Part shown: one piece after another, positions 1-26,652 of the stretch | Layout: each line of letters begins with the position of its first letter | Numbering within the stretch: the stretch's first letter is position 1 | NCBI GenBank assembly: GCA_024036415.1 | Contig: JAMWET010000729.1 | Coordinates: 782,501 to 846,500, forward strand | Direction: 5' to 3' | Length of the DNA stretch: 64,000 nucleotides | Source: Prochilodus magdalenae | Taxonomy: Eukaryota > Chordata > Actinopteri > Characiformes > Prochilodontidae | Translations under genes and position numbers: made by a program | The notes under the pieces: model-generated | What the model was told of the DNA's origin: nothing | The model's database searches: none | What the model saw: the letters and a program-made list of their open reading frames with translations, nothing else

Positions 1-14580
<14,580 letters not shown>

Positions 14581-16470
14581 GCAGGAAGAAGCAGGCAGGA
14601 GAAGAGAGGAGGAAAGTGTTAAAGGAGGAAAGCTCTGGACAGTCTGAGAGAAACCACCTGCTCTTCAGCTCTTTTCCTGACCTCTGACCTCCACTTCCAA
14701 CATTGCCTACCCACAGTCTCCCTCAGTGTCGGGGCCACTTGGATCTGGCTCCACCCACACCCACACCGGGTCAGTTCTAACCAGGGCTGAGGGAGCGAGT
14801 GAGTGATTTGGGTTCAGTGTGGATGATAAAGGACCAAAGGCCCTCTGTGTTCCGGGCTCCACACCATATTTCCAAGCAACACTTACTCGACCATTCCCAA
14901 AGAATGCCACGCAAGCAACAAGAAAGAACAAAGAGGTGGACAGGGGGAAAATAAGAACTTAAAAAAGGACTTGCAAAGGATGAGACAAGATGAATTTAGA
15001 CTGTGTATGTAACCCGTAATGAACAGCAGGAAACCATGTAGGACCAGGTGGACCAGCTGCCTTTGTCTAAAAGGCATAATTGCGCCAGTTTGTTGCCTTG
15101 CATGACGGTACCTGACAGAGGAGTTTTTCGTGTGTGACATCATGTGATATCATCGGGATTTGTTATTCCTTTCTTGATGTGTTTTGGGGAAAGCAGGGCA
15201 CAGTTGGGGATGATTAACATGATGCATGAGCGACAATATTCATAATAAATAATGTACAGCAATACTGAAAGAAACCTACATTTCAGAATGTGTCAGAGGC
15301 TCTAAATGGCTTTAGAAGTGAAGCCAGAGTCAGAAAGAAAGAGAGAGAGCAAGGCGTGCCACGTACGTAAGTGTTCAGTGAAATATTAAGCATATCAGAA
15401 CAATGTTAGCGACAGTCAAAGAGGACAATGCATGGTGATCGTGCATATAGTTACCGTATGATAAGAAGTGAAGGATCGTTCGAAGACAACAAGAGCAACT
15501 TTCCTTAAAATGACTCAAAAACGACGAGGCTGAGGAGAATAAACATTCACCATTGAAGAAAAGGGAGAGCGAAAAGGGAGAGAATACAAACTGAAACCCA
15601 AAGAAAGTGCAATATACACCATCTATACCTCATACACACTGATCTCTTGTTCTTAAAAATTAGCATACACCTTGTGAAGGGCCAATAAGGAGAATTCACT
15701 AACAAGCATCATGAACCTTCTCAAGTCATAGTATGTGGGATGTTGCAAATGGGCTCATGAACTGGAACTATGTCTGCCTGTTTAATAGTGGTTAGGTCCA
15801 CTATGCAGTTTACACCCTAAAGCCCTTTTCACATTACCACAGCAATATGACTCCTTATGCTGCCAACACCGTTCAGTGATACAGCTCCACACAGTGTTCT
15901 ACACAGACTTTTAGAATAAAAAAGATATATCTTTTATATTATGAGAATGTTCTAGCCAATACTCCATTGCTGTTTTATCAACCCCAAATACTGGGAGAAA
16001 AGAAATATAGTATGAAGACGGCTTACTCGGAAATGTGACCAGTAATATGTAATATGCAACTGATAAAACAAAATGCAGAGAGAAAATTGCTACTTATTGT
16101 TCCTTTTAACCATAAACTGTCATATTACTACAATTCAATTATGCATTTAGTTATTCTTGCGTGGGTAACGAACCCAAATGACAAACGTTTAGACATCCGT
16201 CAGTTCAACAAACATGCAAAACGAATGTTAGATGTTTCTTTGTCTCCTTTGGTCATCAAATTATAAATGAACATTATGTTCTGTCTGCCTAGAACACAAT
16301 GCCCAACTGTTCATACGTCTTATACCATGCCGAAACAGTTATTTTCTACATATGTGTTTTTTTATACTTATGTTTTGTTTTGTTTTTTGACGACTGCATA
16401 AAATTGTTGGTGTAAAATGTCCTGTGTCAAATGCAGCACTATTTACTATTTATAATAAAAAATAAAAAAC
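14581..16470 (+). other. pax3: Probable pax3 3' UTR
   Basis: About 1.9 kb after the stop, with no splice-supported coding, AT-rich towards the end. Clustered AATAAA signals at 16,454-16,459 and 16,461-16,466 are the likely cleavage region; an earlier AATAAA lies near 15,244. The 3' end itself is inferred. Confidence 0.6.
16454..16466 (+). other. Polyadenylation signals (two overlapping AATAAA)
   Basis: Two AATAAA hexamers within 13 bases, downstream of the pax3 stop and followed by GT-rich sequence. A plausible 3' processing site for pax3. Confidence 0.5.
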
Positions 16471-16479
16471 AGTTAAGCT

Positions 16480-16975
16480 TGATTTGGCTTATTAAGTTGA
16501 TAAAATGCATGTAGTCTTAATGATGTACGGGTTTAATTTTCTCTTGCCTCATGGTTTTCTTAGTTTGTCAGAGTAAACAACATATTGCTTTAGTTTTGTC
16601 GGATCTTGTTTCACGTCTCCCAGGTCCAGATCAGCTCGTATGAGATTTCGCCTTTGTTGTAACCTTATTGAGGTCTAAGCGAAAATTGGCATGACCTAGA
16701 ACAATAGATATCAGATTTGTACTGACTGAGACTGGCTACCCTATGAGCTTTATGGAGAGTCCATAAATATATCCCGTTTCATAAACACTCTTCCTTGACA
16801 AATTCCTCCTCTCAGGGGAGCGTTTAATGCACTTAATGAGTAAAACAGCGGCCTGTAAAAAAACCTCCCAAACAGAACAGACAGTGGACGAGGAGACACT
16901 CCCCGGCGAGAACTGTGCTATATGGGTTAGGAGGTGACATTATACACTGCTGGCTCTTACCACACATACACAAAC

Positions 16976-17006
<31 letters not shown>

Positions 17007-20000
17007 TACACACACACTTGCTATTAAACAATATCAGGACGTATGGTTATACGTTCCGTATCTATGGTTATACGTTCCGTATCTTAACATTCTATATATT
17101 TATATCCATAATCGTATACGTATTATTTCAGTACTGTATCAAAGCATATCTCTAAGCACAGGCATAACCTCACTCAAGAAAGGGGCAGATATTATTAGCC
17201 TTCTATTTATTTTATTTGATTTAATTTAAGTAATGCACCATTATTTTATTCCAAATCAATTTAATAATTTTCCACAGGAAGAAACAATACAATTGTATAC
17301 TTTTTTGCATTCGTGATTAATGTACTGAAAGTGCTATTATTATATTCGATGTACTTAGTATGCTAAATATAGATCTGCTATACAAGTGGTACTACAAGTA
17401 TGCTTTAATAGAACTAACTGTACTTAGCTACTATTTTGAGACACTGAGATGCTAACATTTGAGATGCTAACATTTACTTAGATATAAAAGGTACATATTA
17501 AAGTATATTAAAATACTTAATTATGTGGGAGGTTTACTTATATTTAGTACACCAGAGTACTACAGAACTAACTTATCATTAATATATATATTATACACAA
17601 AACTATCATTTGCTTAAATTCTACTTGCTCATATTTACCAATTTTTTTTTTTTATCTGGGTCAAATTATGTCAAAAAATGGTTATAGTACTACACAAAAG
17701 TCAGAGACAACTCTTCCAGTCAAATTGTAATTAGGTATTACAATATTTTTAAGAGATATTTGGAGACATTATATACATAAAACAAACCATGTAAGATAAC
17801 AATGGTACAAAAGTGAAAAACAAATACCCGTAACCGAAGGGAACTGGAGGGAACCGGAGATAAAATAGGACTTCTAGCAACAGTGGAAGATCTGGTCACC
17901 ACCAGATAAACAGTACTTAAAGCCTATATGTTTGTTTGAGAGAGGAAAGTCAAACTTCACTCTTGTTTTAGATCTGAAAACATCCACAGGTGTTTCTGTC
18001 CATCCTTGCACTCTGAACAGACGAGCTGCTGTTTTCAGAACTGGCCACCCAAAAGCCCATACCTCATGTAAGACCTCCAGTCTTTAAATATGTGATTACA
18101 GCAACCAAAAATTGCAACCAGCTTCTAAACCTGAACTTTGGAGGTGATGAAAAATAATTCTGCATACTTTCTTTAACAACCTGAAAGCAAGTCTGAAAAG
18201 AATGGAAGCTGAACTACCGGACATTAAATGATGGTGCTTCTTCGATATTTGCACCGTACTGAACTGTACATGTAAACGCTGGGACACTCCTGGACAAATC
18301 ACTTTTTTTCTGAAATGAAAATATGTCAATGCCCCCTACCCACACCCTGCAGAGAGCTCATCTAATGCACAACTGAATAAAACCTGGCCTGGATTAGAGT
18401 TTGATTTTATGCTTTATCTTTTCCAATATGTTAAACTCAGCAAATAACCAGAAATTGTGCATAAATGATGTGGAAGATTTTAGAAAATGACATATTTTAG
18501 TTTGTCCTCTGTAGAAAATCTAACTTTGGCAAACCCTGGTATGCAATAGTAACGTTTAAGCTCAGCCCTAAACCCCAAAAACAAACAAAGATATATATAT
18601 ATATGTATGTATATGATGTTTAATTACAGAGCACCTTCCATACTGTTGGCAGCTTAAAGTATTTTACAGACAGTGGACATCAGTAATGGAGGGGGAATAC
18701 TACTACTACTAATAATAAATAAACACACATACACACACACACACACACACACATTATATAACCTCAGTGAGTACTGTGTGTTGGTTTGCTTAACGAATGA
18801 AACATGCACATTTGATACAGACCAAAATTTACAGAGCAAAGAACAGAAATCTCTCGAATCAGTACTAACTGAGCTTAGAACACACACACACACAAACACA
18901 CACACATACGGAGTTCAAGACTTCAAACATAACTAACTATCTGAAGTATTTGTTGCCCCCGTTTTCTCTCTGTATCTCTCCTTCCCTTTCTCCATTTTCT
19001 CTTTTTCCTCAGATCAGGTGCCTGCAGCTGCTGCTGTCATTCTTATGTGTTTTTGTGTGTGCAGATATGTGCTCCCACACACTTGTTTGTATCTTTACCC
19101 TTTGCCAACTCCCCATGGTAACATCATTCTGGGAACAGCCGCACGTACTGATCTGCTGTATTTGGTCATTTTTGTGTGATTCTGAACCAAAGCAGAAAAA
19201 CAATACTGGAAGACAGCGAGCGCTCACTCAGTCTTTCAGCGTGGATCTGAGTGGCAGCTAGATTAACACACATTGGAGACAACTTAACTTTTGACCTCTA
19301 CACTCTTTGAAATCAGTAGAGCACTCCAGCAGAGATGACAGAGCAAGAGTTACGGGGGCTTCCACGTCATTGGGAGACAGAGAGGGGTGAAAGGGGAGAG
19401 TGGGGAGGTGGAAGGAGAATGAAGAAGGGACATGAAAACAGAAAAACGAGAGTGAAAGAGATAGGAGGTACAAAAGAGAAAGTAGGAGTAAATAAAAAAC
19501 GAGATGAAAGATAAAGACTCTATACGCAGGCTTGTGTAGTTTTGAGAGGAGGCGTATGTCTGAGCGGAGTATGCACTCCAGAGAAAGAGGGTTTAATGTC
19601 TGGAAGAAGGAGGGACTACTTGGTTCCTTTGGTTTCCTCTTATAAATTCAGATTTAGTAATATCAGATATTACATTTAAACAGGTACAAATTCTGACAGG
19701 TGGAAGTGTAGTTTTTGTACTAAAATATGTATTTTCTGTTCTCATATATATCATTTTTTATGCACCAATTCAATTTCCACTAGTAAATTTATTTGAAATG
19801 TAATAATTCAAATTTAAATACATACAGTTTTAATTTTCATTATAATTCCACAGGTCAATTTTTTCAAAAATTCATACTAGTGAAAAGACAATTGGGCAAA
19901 CCTAACTCACTTACATTTAAGAACTTCCATTCTAACTAAAAAGTGATTTGTGATTAGTTAAAAGGATCATACAAAATAATTTGGGGTTACTTTACTAAAC

Positions 20001-20880
20001 CTTATACACTGAACACTTTAAAGGAATATTTAGTCTAGGAACATCAAATCTGTTTATGGTGTTCAGGAACTTTTTTTTACATTTTCAGACTTATATTTTA
20101 TTGGAGGTGACACCGCAACAAATCCCCTCCATTGCCCCCTCCTTCCATCCATTCCTGCCATTTTATCAACAGGGGGAAGATTATACAATAAACAAATAAA
20201 ACAAGAAAATCTGCTGCCCTTCATAAATCAGCTAATGGCTATAGATAATACCTACATACCTGAAAATACCCATATTCACTTTTACAGCAATGGTTAAGAA
20301 GAGCTGTAGCGAGAGGACACACATGTATTTTGCCCCATGCACAGTGAGGGGGATGTGTCATAAGGACCAACGCTTGGTTATGTTGAAGCAGGATCACATT
20401 GGTCAACCTTTGTGGTGTATTGCCGGTATTGGCTATGTAGGAAAAACGAAATGACACTTAGGAACAAAAATGCATGAAGATGGATTTGCAGTTAGATATA
20501 AAGATGAGAGTAGCTAGGCTGCCAAGTCCTTGTGTTCCATGGGTTTGGAAATGGTGAATCAGGCGGGTGCCATGTGCCGAAACACATTTGTCCAATCAGG
20601 TCTAATAAATACAGTATTTCGCAATGAGGTGAATGGTGTCCAAGCTTCTTCTTTTTGTTGAACTCGTTTTGAATTTAGCAGTTTACAGGCTTTCTGCATG
20701 AGAAGGACAGTCTGATCATTCACTTTTTGGATATGTTGGGGCCACCAAGTCTCCAAAAAGACCATTTTTACCCGTCTGTGCTAATGTCCACTGTTTTATT
20801 TGTTCTGTTCATTCTAAAAAGAAATGGGGACGGCAAATCAGTTTTAGCATAAAGCAGTACATACTGTACAGGTATGTACA
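16480..20880. other. Intergenic region between pax3 and the KCNE gene
   Basis: No gene recognised. Contains CA microsatellites (about 16,977-17,001 and 18,730-18,753), a Tc1-like remnant (17,690-18,330) and AT-rich sequence. Open frames are short and unsupported. Confidence 0.6.
17690..18330 (+). pseudogene. Tc1-like transposon remnant
   Basis: A + strand conceptual translation has scattered Tc1-like pieces: a helix-turn-helix-like stretch with VSVHPCTLNRR (about 17,996) and a later segment with LKASLKRM. Stops and frameshifts break every part. The motif spelled CCACAGGTGTTTCTG at about 17,984 also occurs at about 3098, so this is probably the same family as the copy at 2985-3270. Confidence 0.5.
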
Positions 20881-20881
20881 T

Positions 20882-21005
20882 TATTATTACTATTATTATT
20901 ATTAGTTTATGCTGATAACGATGATGATGGTGATGATGATGATAATAAATGTAATTATTATTATTATTATTATTATTAGTTTAAGCTGCTGATGATGAAA
21001 TGTAC

Positions 21006-21039
<34 letters not shown>

Positions 21040-21042
21040 TGC
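20882..21042 (+). repeat. (ATT)n and (GAT)n microsatellite cluster
   Basis: Three blocks of ATT repeats (about 20,882-20,904, 20,956-20,980, 21,005-21,040) with GATGAT tracts between them. Confidence 0.95.
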
Positions 21043-21059
21043 TTACAGATGAATCTGCT

Positions 21060-22000
21060 GTCTGCTGACGTTAAAGATGGCTCAGCTTTCTCCTTTTATT
21101 ATTATTAGGTTATTAATGGAGTTAAGGTCAGGGCTTCACACCAAACTCCAAGTTCTGCTGCACCAAACTCACCGATCATGCCTTTATGGACTTTGCTTTG
21201 TGCACTGGGGCACAGTCGTGGAACAGTTAAGGACCTACCCTTTAATTAATCCTAACAAACCCCCAATGTATTCCAGTGCCGAAGCAATAAGATTTCCTTT
21301 CACTGGAGCTGAAGAGCTCTAGGCCAGCTACTGAAAAACAACCCCATAGCATTATCCCTCCTCCACCAAACTTTACAGTTAGCACAATTCAGTCAGGCAG
21401 ATAACATTCTCCTGGTGTTTGCTAAACGCAGACTTGTCCGTCAGACTCATCCAACAGAGAAGTGTGATTCAGCACTCCACAGAACATGATTCCACCGCTA
21501 CACTCTTCCATCCAACATCCAACGCTTGGCATTTTGTTTGGTGGGCTTGAATGCAGCTGCTCAGCTTTGAAAAGCCGTGCTATAAAGCTACCCTGTTTTG
21601 TTGAAGTTAATGCCGGAGGAGGCTTGGAACTCTTCAGTTATTGAGTCAGCAGAGCATTGCTGACTTTTATGCACTATGAGCTTTGGAACTCGGCGACCCT
21701 GCTCTGTAATCTGTATGTGGCCTGCCGCTTCATGGTTGAGTTTTTGTGGTTCTTAAACCACTTTTCAATAATACCACTCACAGTTGATTGTGGAATATTT
21801 AGGAGGAAAGAAATGTCACAAGCTGACTTCTTGTAATGGTGCCATCCTAGTACAGTACCACGGCAGAATTCAGCGAGCTCCTTAGAATAAACCATTTTTT
21901 ACTAATGCTTGCAAAGGCAGACTGCATGGCTAGGTGCTTAGTTTCAAACACCGGTGGCAATGGGAATGAATAAAACGCCTGTCCCAATACTTTTGAGTGC
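21060..22000 (-). pseudogene. Tc1-like transposon, decayed (minus strand)
   Basis: The minus-strand frame from 21,895 gives the N-terminal DNA-binding region of a Tc1 transposase (KELAEFCRGTVLG...IPQSTVSGIIEKW). Further minus-strand sequence down to about 21,060 is homologous to the same widespread fish Tc1 family but broken by frameshifts. The right end near 21,980-22,000 (CCCAATACTTTTGAG) resembles that family's terminal repeat. The left end is eroded next to the ATT repeats. Confidence 0.75.
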
Positions 22001-22258
22001 TTAAGTCCTATTCAAGATGCATTAATACCTTAAACTAGACGGGTAAATTAGATTTACTTATTTTAATCCAGGATGGATACAAATTGGGTTCACAATCTGT
22101 ATTAGCACTACAGGTTTCAGCCATGATTGGGTTTTCCTAGCTGAACCTATGGGAAAGATAAGGAAAACTATTATCAATAACTACAACTGTGATCCCATAT
22201 AATGATTCTTCTTTATGGACCGAATTCTGAAACGTAATATATGCATGTGGGCCTTGAA
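21912..22258 (+). repeat. Direct repeat, copy 1 (upstream of the KCNE gene)
   Basis: Aligns over about 330 bp with 23,795-24,121, with scattered substitutions and small indels. It includes the end of the Tc1-like element (GGCTAGGTGCTTAGTTT) and about 230 bp of flank (TTTTAATCCAGGATGGAT, TTTCAGCCATGAT, AATATATGCATGT). The two copies bracket the KCNE gene. Confidence 0.9.
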
Positions 22259-22768
22259 CACAACAGAGAGTGTTGTAGGTGACCCATTTGCTGTTGGGAG
22301 GGTGGCGCATGTCTATCTCAGAAATGTCTCTTTATCTTGAGTGTGAGAGAGAGACAGCAGCCCAGGACAGCATTCCTTTCCAAAACGGTCTCCCCAAATG
22401 CTTTTTCCATTTCCCAAAGAGTCCACATCCAGTTCAGGACAGAGACAGCCTACACTACCTCCAGCTTTACCAAGGATACTTGGCTTGTGGTAAATGTCTT
22501 TAATAGGATTTGCTGACCAGACTGAAGATCAGTTATATCTTTGTTTTGATGCTATGTCCCCAGAAAAGGCTTTGTGAAGATGGTCTTCCTCATTCTTCCT
22601 CTATACCACATGGAAGTACTGTGAGTCATCAGTGGAACTTGTTGGTGATCTATACGAACACTGACTGATTCCTGGAAGGTTGCTGAAGTCACATCAAAGA
22701 GACGGAGGTATTGAACTGGCTCTAAGCTTATTGAGAAGATCGGGACGGTGATTTCTTACCAGCTTAAA

Positions 22769-23161
22769 ATGGTGGCAGTCTCTTCTTGGGCTGTAGGTGG
22801 CACCACCATGAATAAGACTCTCTTACTGGCTCTGCTGACAAGATGCAGGGAAGCCCTTTTGGAAGACTTGGAAAATGAACAACCCGGTACCAACGGCAAT
22901 GCAACCACAGTCGCCCCAACCCAGACAACAGTCTTCAGGTCTGCCAGGCAATCCTACGACAATGCCTACTTCTACATCCTGTTTGTGATGTTCTTCTATT
23001 CCTTCCTGGCTCTCACTCTTTTTCGGAGCTTTGCTCACCACGAGAAAACCAAGAAGGACCCGTATGAAGAGTTTATTGGCTCGTCTGATTCTGCTGCCCA
23101 AAAATATTGTGAAGGTTCTGCTTCAGAGAAGTTTGAGTTTGAGGATGAGAACATCATCTAA
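22769..23161 (+). CDS. kcne4: KCNE-family potassium channel beta subunit, probably KCNE4
   Basis: Single-pass membrane beta subunit that modulates voltage-gated K+ channels such as KCNQ1 (family role). The 130-aa single-exon frame has an N-terminal ectodomain with two N-glycosylation sites (N15 in NKT, N44 in NAT). One membrane segment at about 67-86 is preceded by the family signature YFYILFVMFFY, and a basic cytoplasmic start leads into the KKDPYEEFI motif (DPY at 97-99), then an acidic C-terminus. KCNE proteins typically have intronless coding regions and this length. ATG 22,769 has A at -3 and G at +4; a second good start is ATG 22,808 (117 aa). KCNE4 is favoured by the YFYIL..M.FY signature and by PAX3-KCNE4 linkage, but YILFVMF and DPY also recall KCNE3, and the long KCNE4 tail is absent, so the paralogue is not certain. 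An AG at about 22,561 may mark the 5' UTR exon. Confidence 0.8.
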   Translation: MVAVSSWAVGGTTMNKTLLLALLTRCREALLEDLENEQPGTNGNATTVAPTQTTVFRSARQSYDNAYFYILFVMFFYSFLALTLFRSFAHHEKTKKDPYEEFIGSSDSAAQKYCEGSASEKFEFEDENII

Positions 23162-23794
23162 GGGTTTTCAGAAAACCAGGCAATGGAAGAGTCAGGATAA
23201 TATCAATATGTGGAAAACTGGTAATTGTTTTTCTCAACTCTGCTTTATAATCTGATTGCTGCAAAGCAGAAAGAAACCAGATGCAAACATGTCAACACAA
23301 GCGCTTGCATCAGTTTTGCACTTGAGTGGAGAACACTGGAAGATAATCAGCAACAATTCTTTGCAGGACTTGAGTAGGGCATATGTTCTCTACTGACGAC
23401 AAACACTTTCAATCGTGAAGCACTTACATTCTGTAGTAGGTCTGTAACTGTACAGCAGTCCACAGTCAGGATTCAGGAATTCTGGAACTTGCAAACTTTC
23501 CGTTTGTTCCACTCTCCGGTTTTATTATTCTTGTCTAATGTTGCCATCTGCTAAAATACATTATACATAGCTTTAAACCTAGTGTTCTGGTCTCTGATGT
23601 GCTGTGTCTTCATCATCTGAATCACCTTCTTTGGACATTAATGGACATTAATAGACTGGATTTAATGAAAAGTTAACAGGGTAAACCACTGGCTACAGTA
23701 CAAATATTCGGTAGCTCTACAGTAGAGTTATTTGGAATGGTTGTACAAGGCTTTTTTAAGGTGTCAGTTTGCATTGCTAATCAGAAAGAAGATA

Positions 23795-24121
23795 AAGGCA
23801 GATTGCTTGGCTAGGTGCTTAGTTTTATACACCTGTGGCAATGAGAATGAAAAAAACATCTGTCCCAACACTTTTGACCATACAGTGCATAAGTCCTTAA
23901 CTAGATGGGTGAGATTTACCTATTTTAATCCAGGATGGATGCAAACTGTGTTCACAATCTGTATTAACACTACAGGTTTCAGCCATGATCGGGTTTTCCT
24001 AGCTGAACCTATGGGAATGATAAGAAAAATTACTATTAGTATCGAGCTAACTGCAACTGTGAGCCCATAATAATAAGTCTTCTTTATGGACAGAATTCTG
24101 AAATGTAATATATGCATGTCG
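23795..24121 (+). repeat. Direct repeat, copy 2 (downstream of the KCNE gene)
   Basis: Homologous to 21,912-22,258. Here the Tc1 end is better preserved (CCCAACACTTTTGACCATACAGTG, about 23,863-23,886). A shorter local repeat also links 23,726-23,793 with 24,122-24,240 (GAGTTATTTGGAATGGTTGTA; GTCAGATTGCATTGCTAATCAG), so the region has been through more than one duplication. Confidence 0.9.
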
Positions 24122-24299
24122 GAGTTATTTGGAATGGTTGTAGATAGCTTTTAAGGCTTCATATACACTTATCGTCAAAGGAATAACTGCACCTGGAAGG
24201 AAGTGTCAGATTGCATTGCTAATCAGAAGAAAGATAAAGGTTACCAGGAACAATAAATGATGATAAATTTGGACATACAGAAGTAGTGTTTCCCACTAC

Positions 24300-24720
24300 A
24301 CCGTCGGGAAGCCACGTCTGCCAACAACATGCGTGTCTCGCCATGAATCCATCTCATGCAGCTTGAATATTCTCACACAGTTCCTGCAGGTTTTGCGGTA
24401 GCGATGCCGATCCTCTTAGTACTGACCACGGTGTCTCCACACACAGATTTGTTGGTCGTTTTCACGAAGACAAAAGCGGGACTGAAGATCACCCGCTGTC
24501 ATTCTGAGTCACACCATGACAGTTTGGCACAGCACCATTGCAGTCTTTGGTAACGGTGACGTGGTGTTAAGGGCAGTCGCCATAACAGGATGCTTACATG
24601 TAGTCCTGCATCGTGCAACGGTATATCAATGGTGCTGGCACTAACAGGATGACTCACAGAGGGCATCACTGCAGGTGGAATGTACACAATCGTGGCTGTT
24701 GGGTCAGTCAGGTGCACCAG
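24300..24720 (-). pseudogene. Tc1-like transposase fragment (minus strand)
   Basis: The minus frame 24,717-24,499 has the linker typical of another Tc1 family (AGLHVSILLWRLPLTPRHRYQRLQWC). After a frame break the sequence towards 24,300 has pieces like the catalytic start (SRFCL...ICVWRHRG) and the C-terminal IF.LHEMD-type end. The catalytic centre between them is deleted, so it is inactive. Confidence 0.65.
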
Positions 24721-25600
24721 TAAGGCCCATCCTTGGCTCTGTCACATGCACAGCTGAGCATGAAACTCGAATCATTCACGTGTCTCACAAGTTTCATGCC
24801 TGTTGGTTGATTCCTTTTGATGATGAGTGTAGTTAGGTTTTAGCATAATGCCAAAAATGTTCCTGGTAGAGGACGTGTTCATTTATTTTCAAACGTTTGC
24901 TGCATGATATTGACTTCTAATCCTGTGATGCCGGTAAGGTCTAACAAATTAATCTTATCAGATCAGCAGAAGACAAGAAATACAATTTAGAAAAAAATTA
25001 AAACACCAAATCCTAAACCAATAGTTACTCAACTGACTTGATTTTTTTTTGTATTTCACGATTTTGCAGCTATTATTAAAGTAGTGCCTATTTAAGTTAA
25101 GGCCTGAAGTATTCAGTTTTCATGTCTTGTGTATATTGGTTTCGGGGGAACTACAGAAGACAGCTTGTTTCCACATGGAAAATGCCATTGCATGTTATTT
25201 CATGCTGCACAGCAGGGGGTTTCAGTCCTAGGGATCCACAGTGTCAGACGGTGTTGCAGTGCTGTTTGTGCTCTCTCACATGACTGAAAGCATGTTATAC
25301 CGCATATTTCAAACTACGCAATGTGGAATTAAAAACTACATCATGCAAACCTGGCTAATTCTTAAACCTTATGAAAGTATTAATTTGTTTCAACCATCTT
25401 TGTACTGCATGCACGCTACTGTTCCTTGAAGACCTGTGCCTTCAGCTGCAGAGTTGATTTCTGTGCACGTGATAGCACTTTATGTGAATTTTGCACTTGG
25501 TGACCTTCATGTGCCTATGGTGTTACATGCAATTGCAAGGTGAATTTGCAAATTAACAAACGCGGGCACGTTTGTTTAGGAAAAATCCGAATTATGAAGT
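24721..25600. other. No recognised feature
   Basis: AT-rich sequence without supported genes; small open frames at 25,241-25,429 and around it match nothing I know. Confidence 0.5.
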
Positions 25601-26029
25601 AAAGTTATACGGTGGCCTCGGTGCACCTTTGATGTGGAGGCGGGCAGATTTAATCAGAGAGAGTCAGAACACTGGGCCACGAGCCAGGGGGGGCTTCCTT
25701 TACGACTCACTGTGCTCACAACCAATATGTAAAGCAAAAAAGACTCTTCTGATTTTGGCCTGCTGCTGACCCCGAGTGATCTCAGGTTCTCAGAACGAAG
25801 GTGGGGGGTGGTGGCAAACCCTAGACTTTATCGGCCACGTGAATTAACATCAATTGCATGGAGCAGGATCCTGGGGATGTCTCTAATGAGAACATGCTCT
25901 TTTAATTTTCACGACATTCTGCCGGCGAGCTCACGCAAAAGAGGCCGAGGATAGAAAAAGAAAGCGCAACAGCATAATCTGAGGTAAAGGGCGGCCCAGC
26001 CTAGGGTGAGTGGATGTAACCCACCCGCC

Positions 26030-26275
26030 CTCCACCTCAGAGTGTGGTGCAGTATCTCCTTTCATAGAGTTGTAGCAAATCAAGCGATGGTCGCGCCTGC
26101 TGCTTGATGGTAGCAGTGGGGGGAAAACCTGAGGCTGAAGCTCCTTTGGGACCTGTACATCAAACTGAGCATCTGGAACGGGTCCAGCGGGCATGAGTGC
26201 GGTTTGCTGTGCTTCCGAATGATTGTCGCATAATGACAGATGGGATTGAATCTCTGCCGGACTGGAATGAAACAC
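26030..26275 (-). CDS. Putative exon of unknown protein, copy A (minus strand)
   Basis: An open minus-strand frame of about 82 codons follows a good acceptor (CTCTGTGTTACAG|GTGTTTC). It reads VFHSS.AEIQSHLSLC, then PVPDA.FDVQVPKELQP.VFPPLLPSSSRRDH and SMKGDTAPHSEVEG. The same frame is open in copy B (49,996-50,242), with substitutions but no frameshift. The donor is weak in this copy (GGCGGGTGGGTTAC where copy B has GGGTGAGAT). I do not recognise the family. It could be an exon of a neighbouring gene, a retained relic or an old repeat. Confidence 0.35.
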
Positions 26276-26652
26276 CTGTAACACAGAGCTAAACAGAGTC
26301 ACCTTTAAACCAGATGAAGAGTAGCGTGAGCTCACTGTAGAACTAAGTCTATCCTGTCCGATTCATTAAAACATATACTTCTATATAATATCAGACACAT
26401 GCACAGCCTACCCTGCTGAAAAGACCAGCACGAACTGGTTTATGTGGGTCTGGTACCGGTTTAGTTGATTACCCAGCATGGGTCCTGCTGGTTGACCAGC
26501 ATATTATCATCCAAAACACAGCATATGCTGGTTTTACTGTTGACTAGCATTCAAAATACAAAGGATTGTAATTTGTGTAAGGAGGACATAAAAAGCATAT
26601 AAGCAATTTCTTTTTCATTAACAACAAGGAACTGGACTAAACTGCTGCCAGC

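Noticed and set aside
19009..19261. Overlapping frames of about 100 aa at 19.0-19.3 kb
   Set aside because: Both strands are open over a short non-repetitive stretch, with no family resemblance or splice context.
22748..22768. KCNE start at GTG 22,748
   Set aside because: Not an ATG; the first in-frame ATG (22,769) has a good context.
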